Assembly: GCF_003171515.1 (NCBI RefSeq)
Contig: NC_089395.1
Location: 1 to 64,000 of the forward strand
Source of the DNA: Pyrenophora tritici-repentis
Lineage: Eukaryota > Ascomycota > Dothideomycetes > Pleosporales > Pleosporaceae
Reading direction: 5' to 3'
Length of the DNA stretch: 64,000 nucleotides
Below, piece by piece: positions 45,601 through 56,541 of this stretch (positions are counted from its first letter, which is position 1; each line of letters begins with the position of its first letter). The notes under the pieces were generated by a model. It was given only the letters and a program-made list of their open reading frames with translations. It searched no databases and was not told the DNA's origin. The translations under genes were made by a program, and so were the position numbers.

Positions 45601-47109
45601 CTCTATGTGCGCAACAAGGTCTACGTCCCCGCCGGCGCCGTTCGCACCCAAGTTATTGAACAAGCCCACAAGAGCGTCTGCGGTGGCCACAGCGGCAAAC
45701 ATGAGTTATACTCCAAGCTGTCGCGATGGTATTACTGGCCTAGGATGACCACGGACGTCGCGCAATATGTACGCGCGTGTCTGACTTGCAAGAGGAGCAA
45801 AGCATACCGAGAAGGCAAGCATGGGCTGCTGCATCCGCTACCAATCCCCAGCAAATACTGGTCCAGCATCTCTATAGACTTCATCACTCACCTGCCGCCC
45901 TGCAGGCATAACGGTCAAACGTTCACTGACATCCTCGTGGTAGTCGACCGACTCACCAAGAAGAAGAAGTTCATCCCAATGGCTAGTATGACCACCGACG
46001 CCCTTGTGGTAGCCTTTATCGAATACATCTGGCGAGAAGAGGGCTTTCCTGAGGAGATTATCTCAGACCGTGGAGCGCAGTTTGTCTCTTACTTTTGGAA
46101 GCGACTATGCCAGCGTCTGGGTGTACGCCCGAAGTTCTCGACCGCTCACCATCCCCAGACTGACGGACAAACCGAGAACGCGAACTCCTACCTCAAGCAA
46201 TACCTACGCGCCTATGTCAACTACGAGCAGGATAACTGGGCGCTTTTTCTGCCAATAGCTGAATTCGAAGCCAACTCCAGCACCAGCAGCACAACTGGCA
46301 AGTCGCCTTTCTTCGCGACTAAAGGATACAACCCACGGAGTGGCATTGAACCCCCTGCGCCAGCGCCAGGCGCTGCGACCTTGACTGCGCCTGCGCAACA
46401 AGAACGTCTCAACGCTGACGCTTTCGCGGATCGCATGAAAACGCTGCAGGACGAGCTGCGAGCTTCAATGCAATGGGCGCAAGCAAAACAAGCAGAATAC
46501 GCCAATGAAGGAAGGCTACCCGCACCAGCTTTCAAAGTCGGCGACCAAGTGATGCTGGACACTCGCAACCTACGGACGAAAAGACCCTCCGCGTCATTAG
46601 ACCTAAAGAACCGCGGTCCCTTTACTATCGTTCGCGCCATCAACAACACCGCATACGAGCTAGATCTTCCCGCTAACATGAAGCGCATCCACAATGTCTT
46701 CCACCCATGGCTCTTACACTTGGTTGACGACAACCCACTTACTGGACAAACACAAGATCCTGAGGTCCCTGCGGAGTTCGACCCAGAAGTGGAAGACGAC
46801 ACTGAATACACTGTCGAAGCAATCGAAGACTGCCGCATTAATAAGAAGCTTAAGGATCCTGCCGCCCGCGGTCGCAAGGGCAAGACTACCCAAGGCCTGC
46901 TCCAATACTTGGTACGATGGGCAAACTATCCCGACGGCCCCGACAATCCTTCATGGGAACCATACATGAACCTCGCGGACTCCGCTGACACTGTGACGCG
47001 CTATCACCTTGATCACCCAAACAAGCCGCCTATGCACAGGAAGTTTAAGTCTCTCACAGGCAAACAAGATATGCTGGTTATGCGACTTCACGCTCTTAGT
47101 CGTGTCTAG
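42619..47109 (+). CDS. Gypsy-1 pol: protease, RT, RNase H, integrase, chromodomain
   Basis: The pol frame is open from 42619, upstream of the gag stop and in the -1 frame, and encodes about 1496 residues. The protease site IDTGASASF is at about 42934-42960, so the true product begins before the first good ATG (42964). RT shows YLDDVLIYT (about 44146). RNase H follows, then an integrase with an HHCC zinc region ending CLTCKRSK, a DDE core and GKSPFF. A C-terminal chromodomain (about 46800-47010, LLQYLVRWANYPDGPDNPSW) can direct integration to modified histones. Expression likely needs -1 frameshifting at the gag stop. Confidence 0.92.
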
Positions 47110-47492
47110 CCAGTGGTGACAACAGCAGACAAGACCAACAATAAGACTGGGATAATATAGTTGTGCTTGCTATAATCGAGGGCGTCGATAAGTTGTGCTA
47201 GAAATAGGACTTATAGACGCTGTGCTCGTGGCAAGGACTAGACTGTCAAAGTTACTATTGTTAAGACAAGATGCTAAGGTCACCACGCCACGATGATGAT
47301 CCATAATTACTGTGCACAGACAACGGGAATAGAATGTAGTAATGGAATGGACACTGCAAGCGACACGCTTGGTATGCAGCAGTTTTGCGATATAGGTATC
47401 TCCTTTGTATACAATTTTAGGCAAAAAAAAAAAAAAAAAAAAAAAAAAGGCAGTTCGAGCGTTGGAACTTGCTCTCTTTTTTGGGGGGGTAG
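47110..47492 (+). other. Gypsy-1 3' untranslated region with A-tract and polypurine tract
   Basis: Non-coding. A run of about 25 A starts at 47424, and a run of G (GGGGGGG, about 47483-47489) lies two bases before the 3' LTR as the plus-strand primer site. Confidence 0.7.
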
Positions 47493-47663
47493 TGTCATGG
47501 ATCAAACCCGCGACCTCTAGTAAGCGAGGTGGCCCGTGCGCCTTAAGCGAAGGCCACAGCCGAACACCAAAGTTCGACCCGCGCAGGTCTTCGAACCTGC
47601 ACGCAATATCTCACTTAGTACTTAATACAGATACGGTCATCTCAACTATTGACGTCCCTCACA
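47493..47663 (+). repeat. Gypsy-1 3' LTR
   Basis: 171 bp, the same length as the 5' LTR, followed by target duplication CTCAC. Confidence 0.95.
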
Positions 47664-48554
47664 CTCACACTCTCCCTCACACTCACACTCCCCCTCTCCC
47701 CCTCTCCCTCTCCCTTACCCTCATCCTTATCAATTCTTTATACACACTACACCTTTCCCCCTTCTTCTTACTCTCTACTTTCAACTCTCTAATCCTCTTT
47801 TTCTCCTCTTTCTACTTTTCCCCCTTGATCTTTTCTCTTTATTTTCTTCCTTTCTTTTCTCTATCTACTCTTCTCTTTCTTAAACTTCCTCTTCTTCTTT
47901 TACTTCTTTCTAATCTCTTCTCCCTAACCATTTCTCTCCCTCTTCCTAACTATTTCTCTCCCTACTACTATGTCTCTCTCGCTATTCTCCCTACTACTAT
48001 ATTTTCTCGCTACCTACTATTTCCCTAACTACCCTGCTATCGATCTTGCTACTATTACTCTCCCTGCTATTACCCTCTCGGCAACCCTTTCTCTTCCTAC
48101 TAACTCTACCTATTATCTTGCTACTCTCCCTTCCCTCGCTCTTGCCCCTGTTACTACCTACGCTTTTACTACCTATCTTATTGCTGCTCTCCCTACTATT
48201 GCTACGGTTACTGCTATCGCTATCTTTGCTATTACTACTTATATTTCTCTCGCCTTCCTCCCTGCTCCCCATATCTTTACTGCCTTCGTCTTTGTCGCTG
48301 CCCTCGCCTTTGTCGCTGCCCTCGCCTTTGTCGCTGCCCTCGCCTTTGTCGCTGCCCTCGCCTTTGTCGCTGCCCTCGCCTTTGTCGCTGCCCTCGCCTT
48401 TGTCGCTGCCCTCGCCTTTGTCGCTATCCTCGCCGCCCTTACATTCGTGACACTCTCGCCCTTATCGCTGCCTTTACTATCATTCGCTATCTGCGCTCTT
48501 ACTACCCGCCCTCTTCCTACATACACTCTCGCCGCCATCGCTAATATTACCACC
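47664..48554. repeat. C/T-rich subtelomere matrix
   Basis: Continues the direct-orientation matrix after Gypsy-1. It begins with CTCACACTCTCCC repeats, then C/T-rich sequence, then the GCT/CTC short-repeat type seen at 6690-9640. Frames at 47405-48572 reflect this repeat and are not called genes. Confidence 0.75.
48291..48434. repeat. 18-bp tandem repeat, eight units
   Basis: Eight units of TTTGTCGCTGCCCTCGCC; the first seven are exact or nearly so and the last has diverged. The homogeneity suggests recent expansion by slippage. Confidence 0.95.
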
Positions 48555-48762
48555 TGTAAGGGTCTCACATAGGTCAGGTATTTGAAACTGTGTTGAATTA
48601 CAAAGTAATTGCAGTGCAGAGCTTGTAAGAAGCTCTGCGCGGAATATATCTAAGTGGGGGTGTGCATGGGCCACCAAACAGGTGGCTCGTGCGCGAACAT
48701 CAAAACAACGCTAAGGCATCTGGCAGGTGGCCTGTGCGGGGCAACGGCCCAAAACCATCACA
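48555..48762 (-). repeat. Gypsy-2 3' LTR
   Basis: A 208-bp LTR. On the element strand it starts TGTGATGG and ends CCCTTACA. A G-rich polypurine tract (GGGGGGGACG) precedes it. The same LTR is at 56941-57148. Confidence 0.93.
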
Positions 48763-48781
48763 CGTCCCCCCCGAAAAGCGC

Positions 48782-51700
48782 TCAAAGTTCCGACTGAGGC
48801 GCAAACTTATTTGAGTACTTGCTATCTAGTAGCTGGAGCAGGGCTATAGCGAGCTGTCCGTCGTCATCGTAGTCATGAAATGTGGCGTGTGGTCCTGGTC
48901 GGCCAGGGTTGCGGCTGTGAAAGTCCTGGACTGACTCTTTACAGCTGCGCAGGTTATGGTAGGGCTGCCATGGCTCTGACTGATCGTCGCCCACCCATTC
49001 CACCTTGTATTGCAGCAATCCACGCTCACCTGTGTGAGGGTCGACGAGATTGCGTCGTATGCGAGAGTCTAGGACTTGGGAGACCACGTATTCTGTGACT
49101 CCATCGTTGCCAAGGTGGACTTCGGGGGAGCGGCATCGCCTGGACGAGGTTGTCCGGGTAAGGCGTCGTCCTCGTACGGTTGTAGGAGCCATGGGTGGAA
49201 GGCTGGGAAGATAGCTTTAAGCTGAGGAGGGAGGTCTAGTTCGTAGGCCATGTTGTCAATGACCCGAGTGATCTGGTATGGCCCTATATTCTTGTGGTCT
49301 AGTGACTTAACTGGTCTTTCGGTTTTAATGTGGCGGGCGTTCAGCATCACCCAGTCACCCACGTCGAACCGTGGTGCTGGGTATCGGTTCGCGTCTGCGA
49401 ACTCTTTCATCTTGTCTTGAGCCCATAGGATTTGTTGTCGCAGGAAGGTGCGCGTTGTGTCAATGCGCTGGGCGAGGGCATCAGCGTTCCGTTGCTGTTG
49501 GGCGATAGTAGGGTGGTTGTTAAGGGGGCGCAGAAGGTGAGCGGGCTCCAGTCCAGATCGCGGTTGGCGTCCCTTTGTGGCGAGGAACGGAGATAACCCG
49601 GTAGCTGTGCTAATGGCCGAATTGGCTTCAAATTCTGCTAAAGGCAATAGCTGGGCCCAATCCGTCTGTAGGTAGTTAACGTACGCCCTTAGGTATTGTT
49701 TGAGATCGGCGTTTGCATTCTCGGTCTGACCGTCGGTTTCTGGGTGATGGGAGGTAGAGAGTTTAGGGTGCGTTCCCACCTGGGCACACAGGCGATTCCA
49801 GAAATGTGACGTGAATTGGCGGCCCCGATCTGATACAAGAGTCCTTGGGTATCCTTCCTCTTTCCAGATGTATTCCATAAACTTGTCAACGACTGTAGGC
49901 ACCTCTAGGTTTTCCATTGCAATGAACTTCTTCATTTTTGATAGACGGTCAACCACGACCATGATGTGTTGGTAAGAGTGACCACACCAGGTTGACTTAG
50001 GCAGTGGGGTGATGAAGTCGATGGATATGTCATCCCAGTACTGAGTAGGGACAGGCAGCGGGTGAAGCAAACTATGTTTGTCGGTGCGGTTAACCTTAGA
50101 GCGTTTACAGGTTAGACAGTTGTTGGTAAAGCGCGCAATTGTGTTCGTCATGCCCTGCCAGTAGTACCACTGGCTTACTTGTTGGTACGTCGTCGTGCGA
50201 CCTCCGTGGCCGCCCGGTAGGCTATTGTGGATGTGTGCGATAATCCTCGTACGGAGTTTCTCACTGAAGGGGACGACAAGACGCCCGTTGCCAATAAATA
50301 GCTTGCCGTCGTTGCTGGCTTCTAGGTCGGCTAGTTCCATCCGAATGCCTTCCGCTATGAGGTAATGTGGGATACGGCGGTCATTAGAAGCGAGGGCTGT
50401 CTTTACATCGCGTAGGCGTGGGTCGCTAAGGCAGAGTTCTAAGAGGACATCGTCGAGGGGGCGATCGTCGGCTCCTTCGATGTCGTCATATGGGTCATGG
50501 GTGCCCTTTAGGGAGAAGCGGGCTAACCCTACCAACATTGTAGAGGTGGACAGTGAAGCGCCTTCGCCGCTCTCTTGCATCAGTGTAAGGACGGAGCCTA
50601 GGTCGCAAGGATTGTCGCCCAGGCATACTCCGGCGAGGCGTACAGCGGCATAGCTGCCGCCCCATCGGTTGGAACCTAGGATAGTCTGGCATTGGTGCTG
50701 GACCCGGTCGTCCGTGACTGAGTCTGGCAAGTCTCCTGTCCGGCGGGTAAGGCTGTCGGGTTTAGTACCCTGTTTACCAGGGCGGTATTGTATGCGAAAG
50801 TCGAATTCCTCTAGGAACTCAGCCCAGCGGGCTTGTCGACGATTGAGATTGCGTTTAGAGCGGAAGTATTCGAGCCCGCGATGGTCTGTTAGCACTTCTA
50901 CCGCCTCAGGAACTCCTGCGAGTTCTGGCCTCCATTCCTCGAAGGCGCGGACTATAGCGAGGAGCTCCTTGTCGTATATCTCGTAATTACACTCTGTGGG
51001 CGACATCTTCTTTGAGAGATAGGCGACCGGCCGGACTGATCCGTCTGGCTGGACCTGGGAGAGCACTGCTGCGTACACATAGTCAGACGCGTCAGTTTCT
51101 ACGATAGTCTTTAGGTCGGGGTCAAAGTGGGCGAGCACCACGTCGCTACAGAAGGCGACTTTCAGTGCGAGGAAGGAGCGCTCAGCTTCTTTAGTCATCT
51201 TGAATAGCTTAGGGTCGCCCTTAGTGAGATGCGTTAAAGGTTTTGCGATATCCGAGAAACCGCGTATAAATCGGCGGTAGAAGTTAGCAAAACCTAAAAA
51301 GGCTTGTACATCTTTTAGAGATTGCGGAAGCTTCCAGTCCTGAATGGCGCTGACTTTGTCTGGGTCCATTTTAATACCGTCGGCGGTGATGATAAGCCCG
51401 AGGAATTTAACCTCTGTCGTTATGAAGTCGGATTTAAGAATGTCCATAGGCAATCCGGCGTCTGCGAGCCGAGAGACTACCTGTACTAGGTGCTTCTCGT
51501 GTTGATCAAGAGTCTCACTAAAGATAATTACATCGTCTAAGTAAGCCATGCAGAACTCATCGAGATATTCGTGTAGGACGTCGTTAATGTATGCTTGGAA
51601 GGTTCCTGGGCTATTGCACATGCCGAAGGGCATAACAGTGTATTGGTACAGTCCGTAGGGCGTGATGAAGGCGGAGAGGTGTTTATGTTCTTCTTTGATG

Positions 51701-53231
51701 CGTATCTTATTGAATGCGGCGATCACATCTACCTTGGAGAAGTATCGCGATTTTGAGAGCTTAGCAAGCATGTCCCGGATTAGTGGTGGGGCATTTCGGT
51801 TCTTGACAGTGTGGGCGTTCAGACCGCGATAGTCGACGCATATGCGGATGCCTCCACCTGGCTTGCGCACAACAAGAAGGGGTGCGGCCCAGGCGGAAGT
51901 GCTGCGTTCGACGTGTCCTTTCTTGATCATGTCGTCCACATAGAGTTTCACCGCTCGGGCTTCATCTCGGGACATTGGGCGTAGACGCTGGAATGACGGC
52001 TTAGGCGGCTGGCCAGTATCGTCGAGCTTAAGTTCGATTTTGTGGTCAAGGTTACCCCGGAGCTCTGGGAGCTCGTCCGCTTCTTTAGGGTCAAAACCTT
52101 GGTACAAGGGATGAAGGACCTTAGGTAATCGCTTGAGGATTTCTTGTCTCGTCATGTGCGGACGTTCCATCTTGTCGCGGAACTTCTCGTAATCCTCTGG
52201 GAGCACTTTGGCTCCTGCAGCACGTAGGTGCTGAGTGTCCTCCCATTCCTTGTCGGATAGCTCGGCGATGCGGCCGATTTCATCGTAAGAGGTGATACAA
52301 ATGTCCTGGTCGTGACAGACGGCTGCCGCGGCTACGCGGCTAGAGATGAAAGCTACATCAATTGGTGGGGTGCTTTGGGGTGACGAGCAACCTTCCGGCA
52401 AGGGTCAGGGACCTGGGGGAGAGGTTGCTTGTGGTGCCGGCTGCTCTGAGTGTGACAGGGTCGGTGGTCGTGGATACAGTTAATTAGACAGTGCTCCGAG
52501 TCAAAACTTAGAGACATGTCTTTCCAGTTAACTCGGGGTTCATGGGTTTGGAACCAGGGCGTTCCTAGGATCATTTGGACACCAGAGAGTTTGGTGACAT
52601 AGGCTAGGACATCTTCGGTGTGGGTGCCAAATGTGACAGTTACCCGGGCCATATGGGTAACGCCTGCCACTAGAGAGCCATCAGCGAGTTCTAGAGTAGC
52701 AGGCTGGGAGAGAGAGATAAGGTCGTATTTATGTGCGCGGGCATGAGAAGAATCAATGAAGAGAGAAGCACAACCAGTGTCACCCATGATTTCGACGTGT
52801 TGAGGAGAGGAGCGATGAGAAGAAATGATTCCTTTAAAGACTAATTGCTGGCCTACTAGAGGCTGATACTTATCACCGCGTATAGCGGCGGCAGCAATGG
52901 CCGAGACGGTGATCCGGGATCCAGTCTGGCTCTGTTGTTTTAGAGCCTTGACACGGTTCGCAATTGCCTGGAGTGTTGGATCCGGGTCGGACTCATCGTC
53001 AGAGCTGACTTCTACGGTAGGGGAAAGGGCTAGGGTCAAAGAATCGTCGACAAAGCGGTTAGGATGTAACTCCTCTTCTTCTTCGCTGTCTTCGACAGAA
53101 GGGGCAGGGGGAATTAGGGGATGTGCTGGTGGTTGTACTGGGGGTGGCTTCTCATGCCGGGGAGGTCCCTGGGGGCGACTGTCGCCAGGGACTAAGCATT
53201 TTCCGAAGGTTGGGGAGAGGTGGAGGTGACG
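48782..53231 (-). pseudogene. Gypsy-2 pol, frameshifted
   Basis: On the minus strand: aspartic protease (GDTGCASLF, about 52780), reverse transcriptase (AYLDDVIIFS, about 51530-51550), RNase H, integrase (zinc region ending CLTCKRSK, then DDE and TGLSPF) and a C-terminal chromodomain (LLQYKVEWVGDDQSEPW, about 48940-49020). The frame breaks near 52402-52404 (G3 run on +) and at 49124-49128 (G5 run). Adding one base at each rejoins protease to RT and integrase to chromodomain. The start overlaps gag in the -1 frame and is open up to 53231. If the two breaks are sequencing errors, this pol would be intact. Confidence 0.88.
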
Positions 53232-54312
53232 CTAGCTGCGGCGCCCTTGACCTTAGGGCGGGCTGGCTCTCCGACGGGTACGCCATTGTTAGCAATAGCC
53301 TTCTCAAGAGCGTCCTGAACTTCGGGGTACGAGTCAAAAGAGGCGACCGGCTCCTTAGAGCAGTAACCTCCTGTAGCCTTAAAGGTGTGATTCTTCTTAA
53401 GACAGTTGAAACAACGATTTAAGTGACGGAGGACCTTGACCTGGATGTCAGAGCGGCCACGGGGGCCAGATCCCGAGCTGGATCCACCGTTCCGGGGTCC
53501 GTTAGAGGGAGTGGACTTATTGCCGCCTGCTCCGCCGCCCCCGCCACCTTCTAAACTCTGATTTCCTCTACGTTTGCCAGTTGTAGTGGCTCGTTGTGGG
53601 TTGGACTGTTCGAGGAGACGAAGGGTTTGACAGAAGTCAAGGTAGGTGAGGCTAGACTCTAAGACTTTCATGGCGGTCATGTCGCGCCACCATACAGGCA
53701 GCCGGTTGCGCATGAACTGGATCTTGAGGGTGTCGGGCCAACGAAGGGCCGAGGTGCCGACGTTAAAGCGGGCGATGTACTCACCCATAGACTCTGTGGG
53801 CTTCATAGTGGAATTCAAGCTCTCATACCAGGACTGAGCTTCGATGCTAGTGTTCAGCGACTTATAGACAGAGTCAAGGATAGACCAAGCCTCGTTACTG
53901 TGCGCGAACTCAGCTCCAGGTTCGAGGTACCCATGCTGGAGGCATCCGAAAGCCTTGTCCTTGGTCTTCTGGCGGATGTAGCTAAGCTTCTTGGTTTCTG
54001 AGGCGAACTCGTAGGGATAATCAGCAAACCAATCGGTGACGTCCATCTTCCACTTAAGATAGTCGGCGGAAGTGGTGCCATTACCGGAGAATGCCTCAGG
54101 TTCAGGTTTCTTTGGGCGGGGGTGGCGACGGTGATCGTACTCTTCGTCATCGGAGTATCGATTTTTCGTAGACTGAGTGCCGCGCTGACCTTGGCGAGAG
54201 AGGGCTGGTAGAGGACTGTTGGCATCGTCGCCTTCAGAGTCCGATGAGTCTGGGGGGGAAGGGCCTGTGTGGCCGCGCCTGGCTGACCTAGAAACCTTGG
54301 CTGTAGCCTGTT
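53192..54312 (-). pseudogene. Gypsy-2 gag, 5' truncated
   Basis: The gag core (about residues 1-170 of 53192-54046, with WWRDMTAMKVLESS) and a Cys-rich knuckle-like region (CFNCLKKNHTFKATGGYC) precede the stop at 53192. The frame stays open upstream of 54046 through an Asp/Glu/Ser-rich part to the SINE-like element at 54312, so the true start is missing. The stop follows TTCGGAAAAT, matching the gag end of Gypsy-1. Confidence 0.85.
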
Positions 54313-55672
54313 TTATTATTATTATTATATTTCCATTAGAGTCCTGTATCAGTCGGTGACTATGTAGGACTTTGGCTAAGCCGTTCTATGTATGTTGTTC
54401 AATATGGAGTTTCTATAGGTCTTGTACAATTTGGAGGATAGTTGCGTAGTCCAATTTCCGAGCTAGTCTTCCATTGGCGCGGGTGCTAAAGAGCAGTGTG
54501 GTGAACAGAAAGAGATGTAACAGCGAGCTCTTTGCGAAAAGAAATATTGTTTGTAGTTTTATACAGTGTCTGTCTGTTGTTTTGTGTAGGCGTCTGTATA
54601 TAGGGATCTACAAGAGAGAGAATAGATCTATACATCTAGTGCCTGGTCGATGTTTTGCTCGTGCGTGTGCTAGTGAAAGCAGGTGCTGGAGCGGTTCGGT
54701 ATATGGGGTCGGTATATCGAGTCGGTTTAGGGCGTTCGGTAGAGAGGGTATTTGGTGTAGGCGTCTGTATATAGGGATCTACAAGAGAGATAATAGATCT
54801 ATACAGCTATTGCCTGGTCGGTGTTTTGGGCGTTTTGGTGTAGGCGTCTGTATACAGGGATCTATTATAACCTAACAATAATAGACCTACACAGCTATTG
54901 CCTAGTCGATGTTTTGCTCGTGCGTGTGCTAGTGAAAGCAGGTGCTAGAGCGGTTCGGTATATGGGGTCGGTATATCGAGTCGGTTTAGGGCGTTCGGTG
55001 GAGAGGGCGTTTTTGGTGTAGGCGTCTGTATATAGGGATCTACAAGAGAGATAATAGATCTATACAGCTATTGCCTGGTCGGTGTTTTGCTCGTGCGTGT
55101 GCTAGTGAAAGCAGGTGCTAGAGCGGTTCGGTATATGGGGTCGGTATATCGGGTCGGTTTAGGGCGTTCGGTGGAGAGGGTATTTGGTGTAGGCGTCTGT
55201 ATATAGGGATCTACAAGAGAGATAATAGATCTATACATCTAGTGCCTGGTCGGTGTTTTGCTCGTGCGTGTGCTGGTGACAGCAGGTGCTGGAGCGGTTC
55301 GGTATATGGGGTCGGTATATCGAGTTGGTTTAGGGCGTTCGGGTATAGGTAGCATCTAGATATATAGGCCTATTACTTTGCAGCAATAGAGCTATATACC
55401 TAAGGAAGAGCCGTTGCTCTGTCGGTTTCGTAGAGGGTGCCTTCGATCGAACATCTAAAATCAGTTGGCGCACGGACCACTTGCAGAGATTTCTCTCAAC
55501 TAAGGCCAGGTCACAACTCTGTCAAAGTTGCAGCGGCCAGCGCGCCCGCCACAACGCCTGCACGCAGAAACAGGCGTTGGAAACTAATTCTAGGAAGGCA
55601 TTTCAATAGATTTGAGATGAAAAAAGGGTAATCCAGGACCTTTTTGTCATCTCGAAAAGTTGGTGTTCGATG
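54313..55672 (-). mobile_element. SINE-like non-autonomous element, copy 3
   Basis: A 1.36-kb copy in minus orientation with (TAA)n tail at 54313 and 5' end at 55672. It has fewer internal 170-bp units than copy 1. No matching target duplication was found on its two sides, unlike copies 1 and 2, so one flank has been rearranged. Confidence 0.85.
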
Positions 55673-55673
55673 T

Positions 55674-55830
55674 AGCTCTGAGATTGGAGTACGCAAAACA
55701 CCACCCAAATTGTACAAGACCCATAGAAACTCCACAACGACCATCATACATAGAACGGCTTAGCCAAAGTCCTACATAGTCACCGACTGATACAGGACTC
55801 TAATGGAAATATAATAATAATAATAATAAG
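55674..55830 (+). mobile_element. SINE-like element, 5'-truncated fragment
   Basis: Only the last 160 bases of the element in + orientation, ending in (TAA)n at 55830, lie head to head with copy 3. It is more diverged than the full copies. It could be a separate truncated insertion or part of a rearrangement. Confidence 0.8.
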
Positions 55831-56335
55831 CGAATGCGCGAATATTAACGCAGGGACGGCGGTAATCCCCAAGCGATCCAACACGAGGACGGCGGTAATC
55901 CCTAGGCGATCCAACACGAAAGAAGGCGCTCGGGCGAGAGTACCCCAACACGAGGACGGCGGTAATCCCCAAGCGATCCAACACGACACAGAAGGCAACA
56001 ATCAAATCAAATAATAGCTCAAATCTAGGCGCTAACCCAACAGGGTAAGAGTTAAGCCTTTATAGGAAGCCGTTAAACCTAAAGCGGTAATCAAACAAAT
56101 CAAATATTGAATCCTAAGCCCCACTTATTTGATTGTTGCCTTCTGTGCAACACGAGGACGGCGGTAATCCCTAGGCGATCCAACACGAAAGAAGGCGCTC
56201 GGGCGAGAGTACCCCAACACGAGGACGGCGGTAATCCCCAAGCGATCCAACACGAGGACGGCGGTAATCCCTAGGCGATCTAACACGAGAGAAGGCGCTC
56301 GGGCGAGAGTACCCCAACACGAGGACGGCGGTGTG
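55831..56335. repeat. 33/34-bp composite minisatellite
   Basis: Two unit types alternate: one with AACACGAGGACGGCGGTAAT (33 bp) and one with AACACGAAAGAAGGCGCTCG (34 bp). Several units of each are present, interrupted by a MITE. The array ends next to the region upstream of the small secreted protein gene. Confidence 0.9.
55987..56147. mobile_element. 161-bp MITE in the minisatellite
   Basis: The inverted ends start CACAGAAGGCAACAATCAAA. The 8-bp duplication is CAACACGA (55979-55986 and 56148-56155). The internal AAAGCGGTAATCAA is shared with the 162-bp MITEs, so it is a related subfamily. Confidence 0.93.
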
Positions 56336-56541
56336 TCTTGAATTCACGAGGTAGCGCTGAAAGTCTGTGTCTTGAATTTCTCGTACCGTCTACGATTAGA
56401 TTAAATAAGCACTATCCCTGCTAATTCTTGTATATATATCCCGTCTATTCCTTCAAGTGTACATTAAGCACATCAAGCAAATTTATCATCAGCAAAACAA
56501 TTCACATCTCCAACAACAACAAATCTCTAAATCAGACAAAA
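56336..56541 (+). promoter_or_regulatory. Promoter and 5' leader of the small secreted protein gene
   Basis: TATATATA at about 56431-56438 lies about 105 bases before the ATG. The leader is A/C-rich with CAACAACAA runs and ends in ACAAAAATG, a typical fungal start context. A repeated CTGTGTCTTGAATT-like motif is near 56334 and 56365. Confidence 0.6.

Larger units (their letters stand above)
39569..47663 (+). mobile_element. Gypsy-1, complete chromodomain Ty3/Gypsy retrotransposon
   Basis: An 8.1-kb element between 171-bp LTRs (39569-39739 and 47493-47663) that start TGTCATGG and end CCCTCACA. The 5-bp target duplication CTCAC is at 39564-39568 and 47664-47668. It encodes separate gag and pol frames in a -1 relation. 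A C-terminal chromodomain places it among chromoviruses. No disabling mutation was seen, so it looks young and possibly active. Confidence 0.96.
48555..54312 (-). mobile_element. Gypsy-2, chromodomain Ty3/Gypsy retrotransposon, 5' end lost
   Basis: A minus-strand element with 3' LTR (48555-48762), pol and most of gag. The 5' LTR and gag start are missing: the gag frame runs into a SINE-like element at 54312. A matching 5' LTR plus early leader/gag piece lies at 56941-57414 in opposite orientation. Two frameshifts in pol fall in homopolymers. Confidence 0.9.

Noticed and set aside
48291..48434. CRISPR-like array
   Set aside because: Direct units without spacers in a fungal subtelomere; it is a minisatellite.
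53192..53231. Gypsy-2 gag/pol junction as another homopolymer error
   Set aside because: Adding one C in the C4 run nearby would also fuse the frames, but Gypsy-1 has the same -1 arrangement at the same TTCGGAAAA motif, so natural frameshifting is more likely.
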